A DNA stretch of 32,986 nt from Benthortus sp964440495 (GCA_964440495.1 CAYTSD010000013.1:1-32986), one strand, 5' to 3'; positions 1-8,404 are shown, counted from the stretch's first letter. The notes: generated by a model not told the origin, from the sequence alone. Numbers and translations: made by a program.

Positions 1-32
1 CCTATTATCTTAAGCGTGGCTCTCCTAACCAT
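1..32 (-). CDS. Start of a second ABC sugar permease (partial, cut by window edge)
   Basis: Only about ten codons are visible, reading MVRRATLKIIG from an ATG at 32 and running off the left edge. The preceding permease stops at 39-41, and a GAGGGG ribosome-binding sequence overlaps that stop. The spacing is what is expected for the next gene of an operon. CUT1 importers normally have two permeases, and the operon upstream supplies only one, so a MalG-like permease is the natural expectation. The identity is inferred from position only, because the visible residues are too few to recognise. Confidence 0.45.
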   Translation of the reverse strand, partial: MVRRATLKII

Positions 33-38
33 GTCCCC

Positions 39-935
39 TCACACCCTCCTCATAGCAGTTATGTATAGCGCTGTCAATATGACGGTGATCATTAAGAATA
101 TCATGGCTATGGCGGAGGCGAAGCCTGTGTGGAAGAATGAGAACGCCTCTCGATAAAGGGTCAGCGTCAGGAGCTCGGTCGTCGTTCCAGGCCCGCCCCA
201 TGTCATCGCGACGACCAAGTCAAAAGTTCTAAAAGCGTCTATCGTTCTCAATAGAAGCGCGAGAACGAGGAATGGCCTTATGTAAGGTATTATTATATGC
301 CTCAACCTCGCTAAGAGCGATATCCTCTCTATCTCCGCTAACTCCAACATCTCTGGAGGAATAGTTTGCAACGCCGCAATGGTCATAAGCATCATGAATG
401 GGGTCCACATCCAGACATCAGCCAAGATCACGGAGATCAAAGCGTATTTTGCGTCCTGTAAGAAGAGTATCTTGAACCCAAAGAAGCTATTTAGGTAATA
501 GTTCACTATACCCCAGCTTGGCTCGTAAATAAACCTAAAAAAGACCCCCGCCGTGACCGGCGCAACCATCATAGGCATTGTCATCAAGGGGATGAATATC
601 CTAGACCCCTTTAAATGCCTCGAGCTGAATAAGAACCCGAGAGGAACACCTATTATAAACTCCAAAGAGACGGCTGCGAAGACATATATCAAAAGTATTC
701 TGAACCTTTCCCAGTAGTATGGATCGGAGAATAGATCGTAATAGTTTTCTAAACCTATGAAGTTTATCGCGCCACGCTTAGTGAAAACGATCGAGTAATC
801 AAAGAAGCTCAAACCCAGTGTCCAAAGTAATGGCATGATATTGATTACGAGAAGAAATATGATCATAGGTAAAACATAGATCCATTTTACTATGTCTCTA
901 CTAGAAAAAAATCTGTGGAGGGGGATTTCCCCCAT
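39..935 (-). CDS. ABC sugar transporter permease, MalF-like (CUT1)
   Basis: Integral membrane subunit of a carbohydrate importer, 298 residues. The open frame extends far upstream, but that extension is hydrophilic and overlaps the binding-protein gene. The ATG at 935 is preceded by AGGAGA about nine bases away and gives a protein starting MGEIPLHRFFSS, followed directly by a membrane segment (about residues 12-35), so it is chosen. Six hydrophobic segments are visible. Near residues 195-220 lies the cytoplasmic EAA-type coupling loop (EMLELAEIERIS...IIIPYIRP), in which the usual DG is ER. It lies 14 bases after the binding protein and is followed by another permease start, so it belongs to the 2527-to-edge operon. 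No ATPase for this operon is visible; it may lie beyond the edge or be shared with the neighbouring transporter. Confidence 0.9.
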   Translation of the reverse strand: MGEIPLHRFFSSRDIVKWIYVLPMIIFLLVINIMPLLWTLGLSFFDYSIVFTKRGAINFIGLENYYDLFSDPYYWERFRILLIYVFAAVSLEFIIGVPLGFLFSSRHLKGSRIFIPLMTMPMMVAPVTAGVFFRFIYEPSWGIVNYYLNSFFGFKILFLQDAKYALISVILADVWMWTPFMMLMTIAALQTIPPEMLELAEIERISLLARLRHIIIPYIRPFLVLALLLRTIDAFRTFDLVVAMTWGGPGTTTELLTLTLYREAFSFFHTGFASAIAMIFLMITVILTALYITAMRRV

Positions 936-949
936 TTGCGGCCATCTCC

Positions 950-2527
950 TTAGGTCTTGCACTCTGGGTATAGGTGACCCCACTTCTTCAAGATCTTCTC
1001 CTGCCTCTCCGTCACCATGTCCATGACCTTTTTGGCTTCTTCCTCCTTGTATTTTCCTGAGCAGTAATCGTGCCATAGCTCCTGTTGGACGAGAAGAAGC
1101 TCTGCGTACTCGGGGAGGTGCCAGAAGTCTCTCGTGTTCGGTATCTGGTCTACGAATGCTCTGGACCATGGGGCTATCTTCTTGAATTTATCCGAGTCTA
1201 TGACCGCCCTGTTAGGAGGCAGCCCGCCCATCTCAGCGAACTTCCACTGCACCTCATCGCTGTACCACCACTTCAAGAACTCTAGGACCACGGGTATGTT
1301 CTGAGAGTAGGCGCTTACAACCCATGGCTGTCCTCCTATACAGTAGATCCTCTTAAATTCCCCGTTAACCGTCTTTCCAGGAGGTAAGACAACCATGGTC
1401 TTATCAGCGACCTTTGAAATCTTAGGATCGAAGATCGGCGCCCCGACGGCAGCCCAAGTTAGGGTGGAGAGAACTTTGCCCTCACTCATAGCAGTGATAC
1501 ACTGATCTATTCCATAATCAGCTGCGCCTGGCGGTTGATACTTCAAAAGATATCTATAGTATTTTAAGGCTTCCACAGATTGTGGGCTGTTCATGTATCC
1601 GTCAACCTTTATGCAGGGCTCCTTTCCTCCGAAGATGTCTCCTCCCCAAGTCCAGATTAACGACATTACGTGATCTGAGATGAAGTCATACTCTTTAGAG
1701 TACTCCATGGCTATACCATAGAACCCTTCATCTGGCCTTGTGAACCATTCTAGAACATTTTCAAACTTATCCCATGTCAGGTTTACGAAGTCTTCATATG
1801 TTGAGGGGAGCTTCCATCCATATTGCTTCTCGAAGCCCTCCTGCTCCTTGGGGTCGCTCAGCAAGTCCTTCCTTATGTAGAGGACGAGGTCGTCCGCCTC
1901 GACTGGAAGGCCCCAGTAGTTCTCGCTCGCATAGGGATAGGTCATGTAGGCCCATTTATGCTGCTTGTAGAATCCATCTATTATTGCCTTAAGCTTTGGG
2001 TCTTTTTCTATGAAGTCGTTTAACTTGAGTATGTGTCCTGCCTCGGCGAAGGCTCCGAGCCACTGGCTATCCGAGTAAAGTATATCATATTCTGGGGAGT
2101 GGGCCGCTAGGGCCGTGCTCGTTTTCTCGTACCATGCTGCGAATGGAACTAGGTCCCATGTCACCTCTACCTCTATCCCGAGGTTTTTTCGCGCATATTC
2201 ACTAAACTCTGGGGTGAGCTTTCTGCCGACCTCCACCGGCGTCCACCCGGAGGGACCCATTATCGTTAACTTAACCTTCTTACCCGTTGGGGGAGGAGCT
2301 GTCGTGGTAACTCCCACGGTTACGGTCTTGGTCTTCTCAACAGTCTTCGTCACGGTCTTTCCGGGAGCTGCCATGGAACCGGCATAGTAGCCGCCTACGC
2401 CCGCAACCACCCCCGCAACTATAACGCCTATAGCCACTTTACCTGCAGTTGAGAGAGCCTCTCTTCTTGAAAGCTTCTTCGAATTCAAAATACTTCTCTT
2501 CGATTCTTCTTCAACATCATTAGTCAT
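950..2527 (-). CDS. Extracellular solute-binding protein, family 1 (sugar ABC transporter)
   Basis: Captures substrate outside the membrane for the permeases encoded downstream. It has 525 residues. The N-terminus carries a Tat-like twin arginine (SRREALS, about residues 20-26) followed by a hydrophobic Gly/Val/Ala segment. A Thr/Val/Lys-rich tether (about residues 58-80, TVTKTVEKTKTVTV) ends at a triple proline, as is common in surface-anchored archaeal binding proteins. The remainder has the aromatic-rich look of family 1 sugar-binding proteins. The ATG at 2527 lies 28 bases from the centre of a TATA-like box (2552-2560), consistent with a leaderless message that starts a new operon. The substrate cannot be read from the sequence; a sugar or oligosaccharide is inferred from the permease type. 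Confidence 0.9.
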   Translation of the reverse strand: MTNDVEEESKRSILNSKKLSRREALSTAGKVAIGVIVAGVVAGVGGYYAGSMAAPGKTVTKTVEKTKTVTVGVTTTAPPPTGKKVKLTIMGPSGWTPVEVGRKLTPEFSEYARKNLGIEVEVTWDLVPFAAWYEKTSTALAAHSPEYDILYSDSQWLGAFAEAGHILKLNDFIEKDPKLKAIIDGFYKQHKWAYMTYPYASENYWGLPVEADDLVLYIRKDLLSDPKEQEGFEKQYGWKLPSTYEDFVNLTWDKFENVLEWFTRPDEGFYGIAMEYSKEYDFISDHVMSLIWTWGGDIFGGKEPCIKVDGYMNSPQSVEALKYYRYLLKYQPPGAADYGIDQCITAMSEGKVLSTLTWAAVGAPIFDPKISKVADKTMVVLPPGKTVNGEFKRIYCIGGQPWVVSAYSQNIPVVLEFLKWWYSDEVQWKFAEMGGLPPNRAVIDSDKFKKIAPWSRAFVDQIPNTRDFWHLPEYAELLLVQQELWHDYCSGKYKEEEAKKVMDMVTERQEKILKKWGHLYPECKT

Positions 2528-2550
2528 GTTTGAAATAAGACACTAGGTTG

Positions 2551-2561
2551 CTTATATTTTT
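2551..2561 (-). promoter_or_regulatory. TATA box for the downstream sugar-importer operon
   Basis: On the minus strand the segment reads AAAATATAAG, centred about 28 bases before the ATG at 2527. This spacing places transcription initiation at or next to the start codon. It marks 2527-to-edge as a separate transcription unit from the importer that ends at 2635. Confidence 0.6.
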
Positions 2562-2634
2562 TACTCATCATTGCAATTTAACGCAGTATACTCTCTACTT
2601 GTGGTCGAAAATGGTAGGAGGATGTGAAGTTTGT

Positions 2635-3726
2635 TTAGATTAGGAGGCTGCCCGTGGCCGTGTCGAAAAGCATTATTTTTTCTCTAGGTATGTTCAGGTT
2701 GACCGTGTCTCCGGGATTGACTGCGAGCCCTATCGGCACCTTTGCTTTAATCTTCCTATCGTAGACCTCTAGATGCAGTATGAGCCTGTTCGCGGCGTAC
2801 TCCACATGGACGCATTTCGCCTTAAGACCTCCTTCCCCTACCCTAACGTACTCGGGTCTCACGCCTAGAATCACTTTCTTAGGGGAGCCCACCTTCATCA
2901 GCTCGTCGGCTAAGAAGGTGACATCGTATCTGAATCCACCCTCGGTGGTGAGGTAGGTTTTGCCCGCTTCCTCGGAGACGTCGCACTCTATTAAATTCAT
3001 CCCCGGGTTTCCAATGAACCAGCCTACGAATGTGTTCTTCGGCTTATTGTAAAGGTTCTCCGGAGTATCGTATTGCAACACTTTTCCCTCGTTCATTACG
3101 GCTATTTTCTCCGCCAATGTCAGCGCCTCCGTCTGGTCATGGGTCACGTATATCATGGACTTCTTCAGCCCCAGCTGTATCTCCTTTATCTTGGTCCTGA
3201 GCTCGACCCTAGCCTTGGGGTCTACGACGGTTAGAGGCTCATCGAGAATGAAGATAGAAGGGTCTCTTATCAGCGCCTTAGCCAGGGCTGCTTTCTGCCT
3301 CGTGTTCACATCGAGCTTAGGAGGCTTCATCTCAAGATACTCTGTTATCCCAACTAGCTCCGAGACCTCCTTTATCTTCTTCCTTATCTCGGATTCAGGG
3401 ATCTTTGCAGCCCTTAACGGCATGGCGAGGTTATTATATATCGTCAGCGTCGGGTACAGGACTGGGAACTGGAAGACCATAGCCACATTCCTCTTCCTTG
3501 CGGGCCAATCCGTCACGTCTTGGTCATCGAAGTAGACCCTACCCTTGGTCGGGGTCTCAAGACCAGCTATTATTCTGAGGGTCGTGGTCTTCCCGCATCC
3601 AGATGGCCCGAGCAAGCCCACTAAGGCTCCATCAGGTATATCTAGGGTCAAGTCGTCTACAGCAACCACTCTCTTCTTCTTATCGCCGAATATCTTGGTG
3701 ACATGCTCTAGAAAGACCTTAACCAA
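2635..3726 (-). CDS. ABC importer ATPase with degenerate signature motif (NBD1)
   Basis: MalK-type nucleotide-binding subunit, 363 residues, with an N-terminal ATPase domain and a C-terminal OB-like regulatory domain (about 235-363). Walker A is intact (GPSGCGKT, residues 40-47), as are the Q-loop (FQ, 85-86), Walker B with catalytic glutamate (ILDEP, 160-164) and the H-loop histidine (VTHDQ, H196). The ABC signature is not: the position of LSGGE/Q reads LDVNT (residues 138-142, bases 3301-3315). The start overlaps the end of the other ATPase gene by eight bases, so the two are translationally coupled and probably form a heterodimer. Such a protein can hydrolyse ATP only if a partner supplies the signature motif, which the neighbour does. 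Substrate unknown. Confidence 0.92.
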   Translation of the reverse strand: MVKVFLEHVTKIFGDKKKRVVAVDDLTLDIPDGALVGLLGPSGCGKTTTLRIIAGLETPTKGRVYFDDQDVTDWPARKRNVAMVFQFPVLYPTLTIYNNLAMPLRAAKIPESEIRKKIKEVSELVGITEYLEMKPPKLDVNTRQKAALAKALIRDPSIFILDEPLTVVDPKARVELRTKIKEIQLGLKKSMIYVTHDQTEALTLAEKIAVMNEGKVLQYDTPENLYNKPKNTFVGWFIGNPGMNLIECDVSEEAGKTYLTTEGGFRYDVTFLADELMKVGSPKKVILGVRPEYVRVGEGGLKAKCVHVEYAANRLILHLEVYDRKIKAKVPIGLAVNPGDTVNLNIPREKIMLFDTATGSLLI

Positions 3727-4816
3727 TCAGGTCACCTCCCCTTGCGAGGAACTTTCCATCCTTGGAGAATATGTATAGGTCTCTCGGGTTGAAGCCTACT
3801 TCTATCTCCTCCCCTATGCTCCTCCTATAGATGGCTGGTACGACGACCCTCACCAACTCCCCCAGCCCAGCGTCTAAGTGGATCACCGTGTCCGAACCCA
3901 CGACCTCGCTGAGCATTATCTTCGCCTTAAACATTATCTCCTGTTCTCCTCCGAGCTCGGTTACCGCTAAGTGCTCGGGTCTCAGCCCTATCTTCACCTT
4001 CCCTTCCAGAAGTCTCTCATCTTGGAGCTTGACCTCGAAGGCGCTAGTCTTCAAGAGTGCTCCGCCGGCTTCCTTAGATACTTCTCCATCGATTATGTTC
4101 ATCTCGACCACTCCAAAGTATCTTCCAACGAAGATATCTACGGGTCTCTCATAGATCTCCGCTCTGCTCCCCACTTGGAGAACCCGTCCTCCGTTCATTA
4201 CAGCTATCTTTTCTCCGAGGGACATGGCGTCGAAAGGGTCGCTCGTTATCAGGACTATGTTCCTCCCGATCTCCTTCTGAAGCCGGTAAAGCTCCGCCCT
4301 CATGTCTTCCCTTATCTTGTAGTCGAGCCTGACGAGGGGCTCGTCTAGCAGAATGACTTCCGCATCTTTGACTAGGGCTCTGGCTATAGCGACCCTCTGC
4401 TTCTCTCCCCCGCTCAGCTCGGATGGGTAATGAGTAAGCCTATGACCTATCTTCAAATATTTTGAAACCTCCTCGATCTTCTTTCTTATCTCCTCCTTTG
4501 GGAGTTTTTTTACTTTGAGGGGGCTGGCGATGTTGTCGTAGGCTGTTAGATGGGGATATAGTGCGAAGTCTTGGAACACGACCGCCACCTTCCTCTCAAC
4601 AGGCCCTAGGAACGTGACATCTTTCCCGTCGAATATGACCCTGCCTTTGTCGGGGATTTCAAGTCCCGCTATGATTCTCATGATCATGGTCTTGCCTGAC
4701 CCTGGGGGGCCGAGAATACAGTAGAGCGACTTATCTGGAATCTCTAGGTTTATGTCTTGGACTATTGGTTTCTCGTCTATGCTTTTGCTCACGTTCTCTA
4801 AGACTATTTCAGGCAT
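3719..4816 (-). CDS. ABC importer ATPase with degenerate H-loop (NBD2)
   Basis: Second MalK-type ATPase of the importer, 365 residues. Walker A is GPPGSGKT (36-43), the signature LSGGEKQR is canonical (134-141), and Walker B is LLDEP (156-160). The switch histidine is missing: the H-loop reads ITSDPFDAM, with Ser at residue 192 (codon AGC, 4241-4243) where VTHD is usual. The C-terminal regulatory domain covers about 235-365. The start ATG at 4816 has GGAGGTG upstream. A TATA-like box (4841-4851) about 30 bases upstream may give this ATPase pair an additional internal promoter. Its defects mirror those of the downstream ATPase, which argues for an obligate heterodimer. Confidence 0.92.
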   Translation of the reverse strand: MPEIVLENVSKSIDEKPIVQDINLEIPDKSLYCILGPPGSGKTMIMRIIAGLEIPDKGRVIFDGKDVTFLGPVERKVAVVFQDFALYPHLTAYDNIASPLKVKKLPKEEIRKKIEEVSKYLKIGHRLTHYPSELSGGEKQRVAIARALVKDAEVILLDEPLVRLDYKIREDMRAELYRLQKEIGRNIVLITSDPFDAMSLGEKIAVMNGGRVLQVGSRAEIYERPVDIFVGRYFGVVEMNIIDGEVSKEAGGALLKTSAFEVKLQDERLLEGKVKIGLRPEHLAVTELGGEQEIMFKAKIMLSEVVGSDTVIHLDAGLGELVRVVVPAIYRRSIGEEIEVGFNPRDLYIFSKDGKFLARGGDLIG

Positions 4817-4840
4817 CCCTCACTACACCTCCTCTGGAAG

Positions 4841-4851
4841 TTTTAAATATA
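4841..4851 (-). promoter_or_regulatory. Possible internal TATA box before the ATPase pair
   Basis: The minus strand reads TATATTTAAAA, centred 30 bases before the ATG at 4816. It lies in the only sizeable gap (about 60 bases) inside this importer operon, so the ATPases may also be transcribed apart from the permeases and could then serve the second importer. The motif is short and AT-rich, so chance is possible. Confidence 0.4.
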
Positions 4852-4875
4852 CTTTTTTCCCTTGAAGGGCGCATT

Positions 4876-5697
4876 TCACCTACCACCTAGGTAGAGTCGG
4901 ATTACGTATTTTCTGAAGAGCACTAGGATTACCATAGGGGGTATCGAGCCAAGTATCCCCATTCCAGCGAAGACGTTCCAGAGTGTTCTTTGACCGAGTC
5001 TCAGCTGAGGTAGGTAGGCGGTATATGTTACGACCTTTCCTCCAGCGACTTTCAGGGCGAAGAGGAACTCGTTCCAGAGGAACAGCCATGTCAAGGCCAC
5101 TGTGGCGGCTAGCCCAGCTCCTAGAAGCGGTATCAGAATCTTCCTGAATCGCTGCCCAAAGGAGTAGCCGTCTACCACCGCTGCGTCCTCAACGCTTTTC
5201 GGTATTTCGTCAACAAATCCCTTAATGAGCCAGACAGCCAGAGGTACCGAGAAGACGGTATAGGTCCAGATTAGGGAGAAGTAGGTGTCTTGGAACCCCC
5301 AGAAAACCCAATAAGTAACTATCGGTAAGACGACGGCGAAGGGTGGAAGCATCCTCAACGTCAACAGTATGAAGAAAGACATCTCATCGTTCATCGGAGC
5401 CTTCGGGAATCTTGAGAATCCGTAGGCGGCTAAGAGCCCTACAACAATCGCTATGAGCGTCGCTACAGTAGCTACTATGAGGCTTGTTCCAAACGTGTAT
5501 GCAGCCCTAGTCGAGAATATCCTTTGATAAGCCTCGAGGGTTGGTTCAAAGTCTATCCACGGGATAAGCTTGGGAGGTATCGAGAAGACGTCGACCAATT
5601 TCTTGAACGATGTTATGAGGGTCAGGTAGTAGGGTCCCAGCGTCCAGACACCGTATATCGCCAGTCCAATTAACCCGAGAATCTTCTTCCAGCTCAT
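4876..5697 (-). CDS. ABC sugar transporter permease, MalG-like (CUT1)
   Basis: Second membrane subunit of the complete importer, 273 residues from the ATG at 5697. The open frame runs further upstream but there it is only an antisense-like shadow of the other permease. The chosen ATG shares its A with the TGA of that permease, a typical coupled arrangement, and yields MSWKKILGLIGLAIYG followed by a membrane segment. Six hydrophobic segments are visible. The EAA loop is near canonical (SVEDAAVVDGYSFGQRF...IPL, about residues 165-190), so this subunit should dock an ATPase in the usual way. It ends with an arginine-containing tail (RKYVIRLYLGGR). Confidence 0.92.
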   Translation of the reverse strand: MSWKKILGLIGLAIYGVWTLGPYYLTLITSFKKLVDVFSIPPKLIPWIDFEPTLEAYQRIFSTRAAYTFGTSLIVATVATLIAIVVGLLAAYGFSRFPKAPMNDEMSFFILLTLRMLPPFAVVLPIVTYWVFWGFQDTYFSLIWTYTVFSVPLAVWLIKGFVDEIPKSVEDAAVVDGYSFGQRFRKILIPLLGAGLAATVALTWLFLWNEFLFALKVAGGKVVTYTAYLPQLRLGQRTLWNVFAGMGILGSIPPMVILVLFRKYVIRLYLGGR

Positions 5698-6566
5698 CAC
5701 TCCTTCCTCCTGAAAGCATTCCAGAAGAAGTAGGTTATTATTCCTGCGGCGATCAGCGTCGCGAAGGATAGTGTCGCTCCATACCCAATGTTTCTGTAGG
5801 AGAAGCTCTGTAGGAATACGTAGAATCCTATGATCTCGCTTGAGAATCCTGGTCCTCCATAGGTTATGAGTATGAACTTGTCGATTGTGATGTACATGAA
5901 GATTAGTCTCAGGAGCGCTGCAACTATGACCGCATACTTGATGAAGGGCCATGTAACTGTCCTGAATATTGTAAAGGATGAAAGCCTGTCAAGCTCCGCC
6001 GACTCATACATCTCTGCAGGTATCGAGGATCTAGCGGCATAGATTAGCAGTAGAGGCAGGGGGGTCCACTGCCATACATCGGCCATTAGTAGGGTGTTTA
6101 GAGCCATTCCACGGCCAAGCCAACCTATTGGGTGGATGCCGAGCGCCCTGAGGAAGCTGTTTAGATATCCTTCAGGGGTAGCTAGCATAAGCCAGATTAC
6201 TGAAGAGACAGCCTCGGCGAGGCTCATAGGTAGCAGGAACAGCACTAAGACTGCGAAGCGTAGTCCCTCATTCTCAATGAAGTTCACCAAGGCTAATGCG
6301 ACTACCATTCCTAGCATGACTTCGATGAATGTTCCAAGCCCCGCATAGTAGACAGTCCTTAATACAGCGTACAGTAGCCTTTGGTCTGTGAGCATCGCTA
6401 TTATGTTTCCGAAACCGACGAATTCAGGTGGTTTACCTGGAGGATATCGGTGGAAGAGTGTGAATATCAGCCATGGAAGCACATAGCCTACCAGTGACCA
6501 GATTATAATTGTTGCTGGCAACTGTAAAAAAATAGGGAGACGGTTTGAGGTTTTCCTTGTAGACAT
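5697..6566 (-). CDS. ABC sugar transporter permease, MalF-like (CUT1)
   Basis: First membrane subunit of the complete importer, 289 residues, with six predicted membrane segments starting at about residue 12. The EAA-type loop (EMYESAELDRLSSFTIF...WPFIKY, about residues 185-210) is diverged: the usual DG is DR, matching the ER variant in the neighbouring importer's MalF-like subunit. The start is an ATG 21 bases after the binding-protein stop, and the end overlaps the next permease by one base. Pairing of this MalF-like and the following MalG-like subunit is inferred from gene order. Confidence 0.92.
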   Translation of the reverse strand: MSTRKTSNRLPIFLQLPATIIIWSLVGYVLPWLIFTLFHRYPPGKPPEFVGFGNIIAMLTDQRLLYAVLRTVYYAGLGTFIEVMLGMVVALALVNFIENEGLRFAVLVLFLLPMSLAEAVSSVIWLMLATPEGYLNSFLRALGIHPIGWLGRGMALNTLLMADVWQWTPLPLLLIYAARSSIPAEMYESAELDRLSSFTIFRTVTWPFIKYAVIVAALLRLIFMYITIDKFILITYGGPGFSSEIIGFYVFLQSFSYRNIGYGATLSFATLIAAGIITYFFWNAFRRKE

Positions 6567-6587
6567 CTTAACGACCCTCGCTTTAGC

Positions 6588-8354
6588 CTAAAGCAGTCCC
6601 ATTTCAGTCATCCTTGAAAGGAAGTCATGCCAGATGCCAAGATACGTGTCCTTTCCAAGTATTCCGATGTATTTGTCCCTCGTGTCCTCCCACGCCGCGG
6701 CAGCATCGCTGATAGCCTGCTTAGGATCTTTTCCTCCGATTACTAGCTGAACCTCTCTACCTAAAGCGTCACCATACTCGCTGCATCCTGGGATACAGGG
6801 TAGTGGGAAGGCGTGCTCTAGGTTCTTTTTTCCTCCCTCGAGGTGTAGTAGGGCGTCCTCATAGCTTGGGAACAGTGACCCCTTGTGAGGCCACTCGTCG
6901 CTCGGCTTCTTGTACGGGTTACCCTTCATGTAGCATTCGGCTCCCGTTGGGGACATATGTATCCACATGTACGGGTCCATTCCACAGTCCATGTCCGCGC
7001 AGCTCCATATGCTGTAGTGCTGGTGGGATACGTGGTAGGCTACGTAGAATGCGGCGAGCTTCGTCTTGTCGTCTAGATAGTTCGGCACGATCCAGTATCT
7101 GTTGTATGGTGTCATGGCCTTGTGGACGACCTTGCCGAGCTTCGGGTCAGGATACCCTGGCATCAGCCCGTTTCTCAGGTATCCCTTAACCGGGTCAACC
7201 TGCCCCCACTCGTTTATGTCAATCCACCATATCTGTGAAATCACCTTTCCTCCACACCAGTACTCAACAGTCTCTGCCGAGCCGAAGCTGTCAACTCCCT
7301 CAGGCATGTATTCGACGAATTTCTGAAGCATCTCAAGTGAAGCTATGGCTCTGTCCTGTGGATAGAGCGGCGTCGTCATATCCTTGTCCCAGTAGTTCAC
7401 CCCATAGCTTGCAGCGAAGTTGAACCAGAATCCCCAGGCCCAATCTGGGGAAGCCCAAATCATTGTTGGCCAAAGCACCTCTGCTCCTGGGATTGTCTTA
7501 TCATCTGGTAGAACCTTCTCCTTGAAGAATTTGCACTGCATCAGCCACTCATCCCAGGTCTCAGGCGGGGCTACCAGAGGCTTACCTTCTGGATGCCATT
7601 CCCTGTAGGCTGTTCTGAACTCCTCCTTCTCATAGAATGGCCAGAGATAGTTCCATAGGTGGACGTCTCCGTCGAAGGGTATGGCGTAGTATGTTCCTTG
7701 ATAGGTCATGTAGAACTTGTAGATTGGGATTACCTGGGTTAGGTAGTCTTCCTCGAAGCCGTACATCATGTCAAAGTATTTGTCAAGCGGCTCCACCTTG
7801 CCCGTCAGAACGAAGTCAGGTAGATAGTTCGGGTTCACCAGTATCAGAGGATAGTCTGTCGAGTTCGCGTCGAGTAGACCCATAGCCTCGTCCTTAACCA
7901 TCGGTATGTCAACCAACTTCGTTGTCCCAATCTCGACTCCCACCTCTTCCTTAAGCAGGTCGGCGTACCACTCGATAATCCTGCCTGCGAAGGAGTCAAC
8001 CATCATACTAACCTTGGCGCCCTTGATCTTGTCATAGAGGTAGGGGTTCCTCACTCCAGGAGGAAGCAAGGGAATCTTAGGTAGAGCTGGCACGGTACCC
8101 GTCGCGCCAACACTTACAGTCTTTGTCACAGTCTCGGTAGCGGTCTCGGTTACAGTTGCACCAGCCCCAGCCGTAACAGTCTTGGTAACAGTAGCTCCAC
8201 CAACCGTCTCAGTTTTTGTGACGGTTGTAGGCGGAGCAGGCTTTGCCGCCGCGGCTCCCGCAGCATACCCTCCTGCAAGTCCTACGACGAGTCCCCCAAT
8301 CCCCGCTCCAAGAGTTTTGAGAAAACCTCTCCGGTCTACCTTTTCTTCACTCAT
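6588..8354 (-). CDS. Tat-exported extracellular solute-binding protein (sugar/polyol ABC importer)
   Basis: Substrate receptor of the complete importer, 588 residues. A TTG at 8369 is in frame, but the ATG at 8354 is preceded by GGGTGA at good distance and is preferred. It has a textbook Tat signal (DRRGFLKTLG, about residues 7-16) followed by a Gly/Ala-rich hydrophobic stretch. A long Thr/Val tether built from imperfect TVTKT/TVTET units (about residues 42-85) precedes the binding domain. The binding domain is unusually long for the family and rich in Trp and Cys, with a SCADMDC cluster and a PCIPGC cluster, suggesting disulfides outside the cell. Its length and the two-ATPase operon recall glycerol-type GlpV binding proteins, but I cannot confirm the relationship by eye. 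Confidence 0.9.
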   Translation of the reverse strand: MSEEKVDRRGFLKTLGAGIGGLVVGLAGGYAAGAAAAKPAPPTTVTKTETVGGATVTKTVTAGAGATVTETATETVTKTVSVGATGTVPALPKIPLLPPGVRNPYLYDKIKGAKVSMMVDSFAGRIIEWYADLLKEEVGVEIGTTKLVDIPMVKDEAMGLLDANSTDYPLILVNPNYLPDFVLTGKVEPLDKYFDMMYGFEEDYLTQVIPIYKFYMTYQGTYYAIPFDGDVHLWNYLWPFYEKEEFRTAYREWHPEGKPLVAPPETWDEWLMQCKFFKEKVLPDDKTIPGAEVLWPTMIWASPDWAWGFWFNFAASYGVNYWDKDMTTPLYPQDRAIASLEMLQKFVEYMPEGVDSFGSAETVEYWCGGKVISQIWWIDINEWGQVDPVKGYLRNGLMPGYPDPKLGKVVHKAMTPYNRYWIVPNYLDDKTKLAAFYVAYHVSHQHYSIWSCADMDCGMDPYMWIHMSPTGAECYMKGNPYKKPSDEWPHKGSLFPSYEDALLHLEGGKKNLEHAFPLPCIPGCSEYGDALGREVQLVIGGKDPKQAISDAAAAWEDTRDKYIGILGKDTYLGIWHDFLSRMTEMGLL

Positions 8355-8395
8355 AGTTTCACCCGACAACGGCGATAAATATGGAATCTTAATCT

Positions 8396-8404
8396 GATTT
8401 AAGC
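8396..8404 (-). promoter_or_regulatory. TATA box for the complete importer operon
   Basis: The minus strand reads GCTTAAATC, preceded by an A-rich run. Its centre is about 46 bases from the ATG at 8354, predicting a short leader of roughly 19 bases that contains the GGGTGA ribosome-binding site. A second AT-rich candidate (ATATAAATTTT, about 8445-8455) lies further upstream. Confidence 0.4.

Noticed and set aside
936..1169. N-terminal extension of the MalF-like permease frame
   Set aside because: It overlaps the binding-protein gene, is Arg/Pro-rich without membrane segments, and the internal ATG at 935 has a good ribosome-binding site.
2560..2634. C/D sRNA on the minus strand (an ATGATGA at about 2565-2571)
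   Set aside because: No CTGA box follows at guide distance, unlike the complete element at 26928-26983.
2635..3726. Frameshift or pseudogene explanation for the odd ATPase signature
   Set aside because: Reading frame, flanking Q-loop, Walker B, D-loop and H-loop are intact and in register, so the LDVNT replacement is a genuine substitution.
5698..5952. N-terminal extension of the MalG-like permease frame
   Set aside because: It lies entirely within the upstream permease gene, and the ATG at 5697 overlaps that gene's stop in the usual coupled way.
8100..8240. Tandem or CRISPR-like repeat
   Set aside because: The repetition is codon-level TVTKT/TVTET reiteration inside the receptor tether, with no regular spacer or repeat length. 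No CRISPR array or insertion sequence was seen anywhere in the window.
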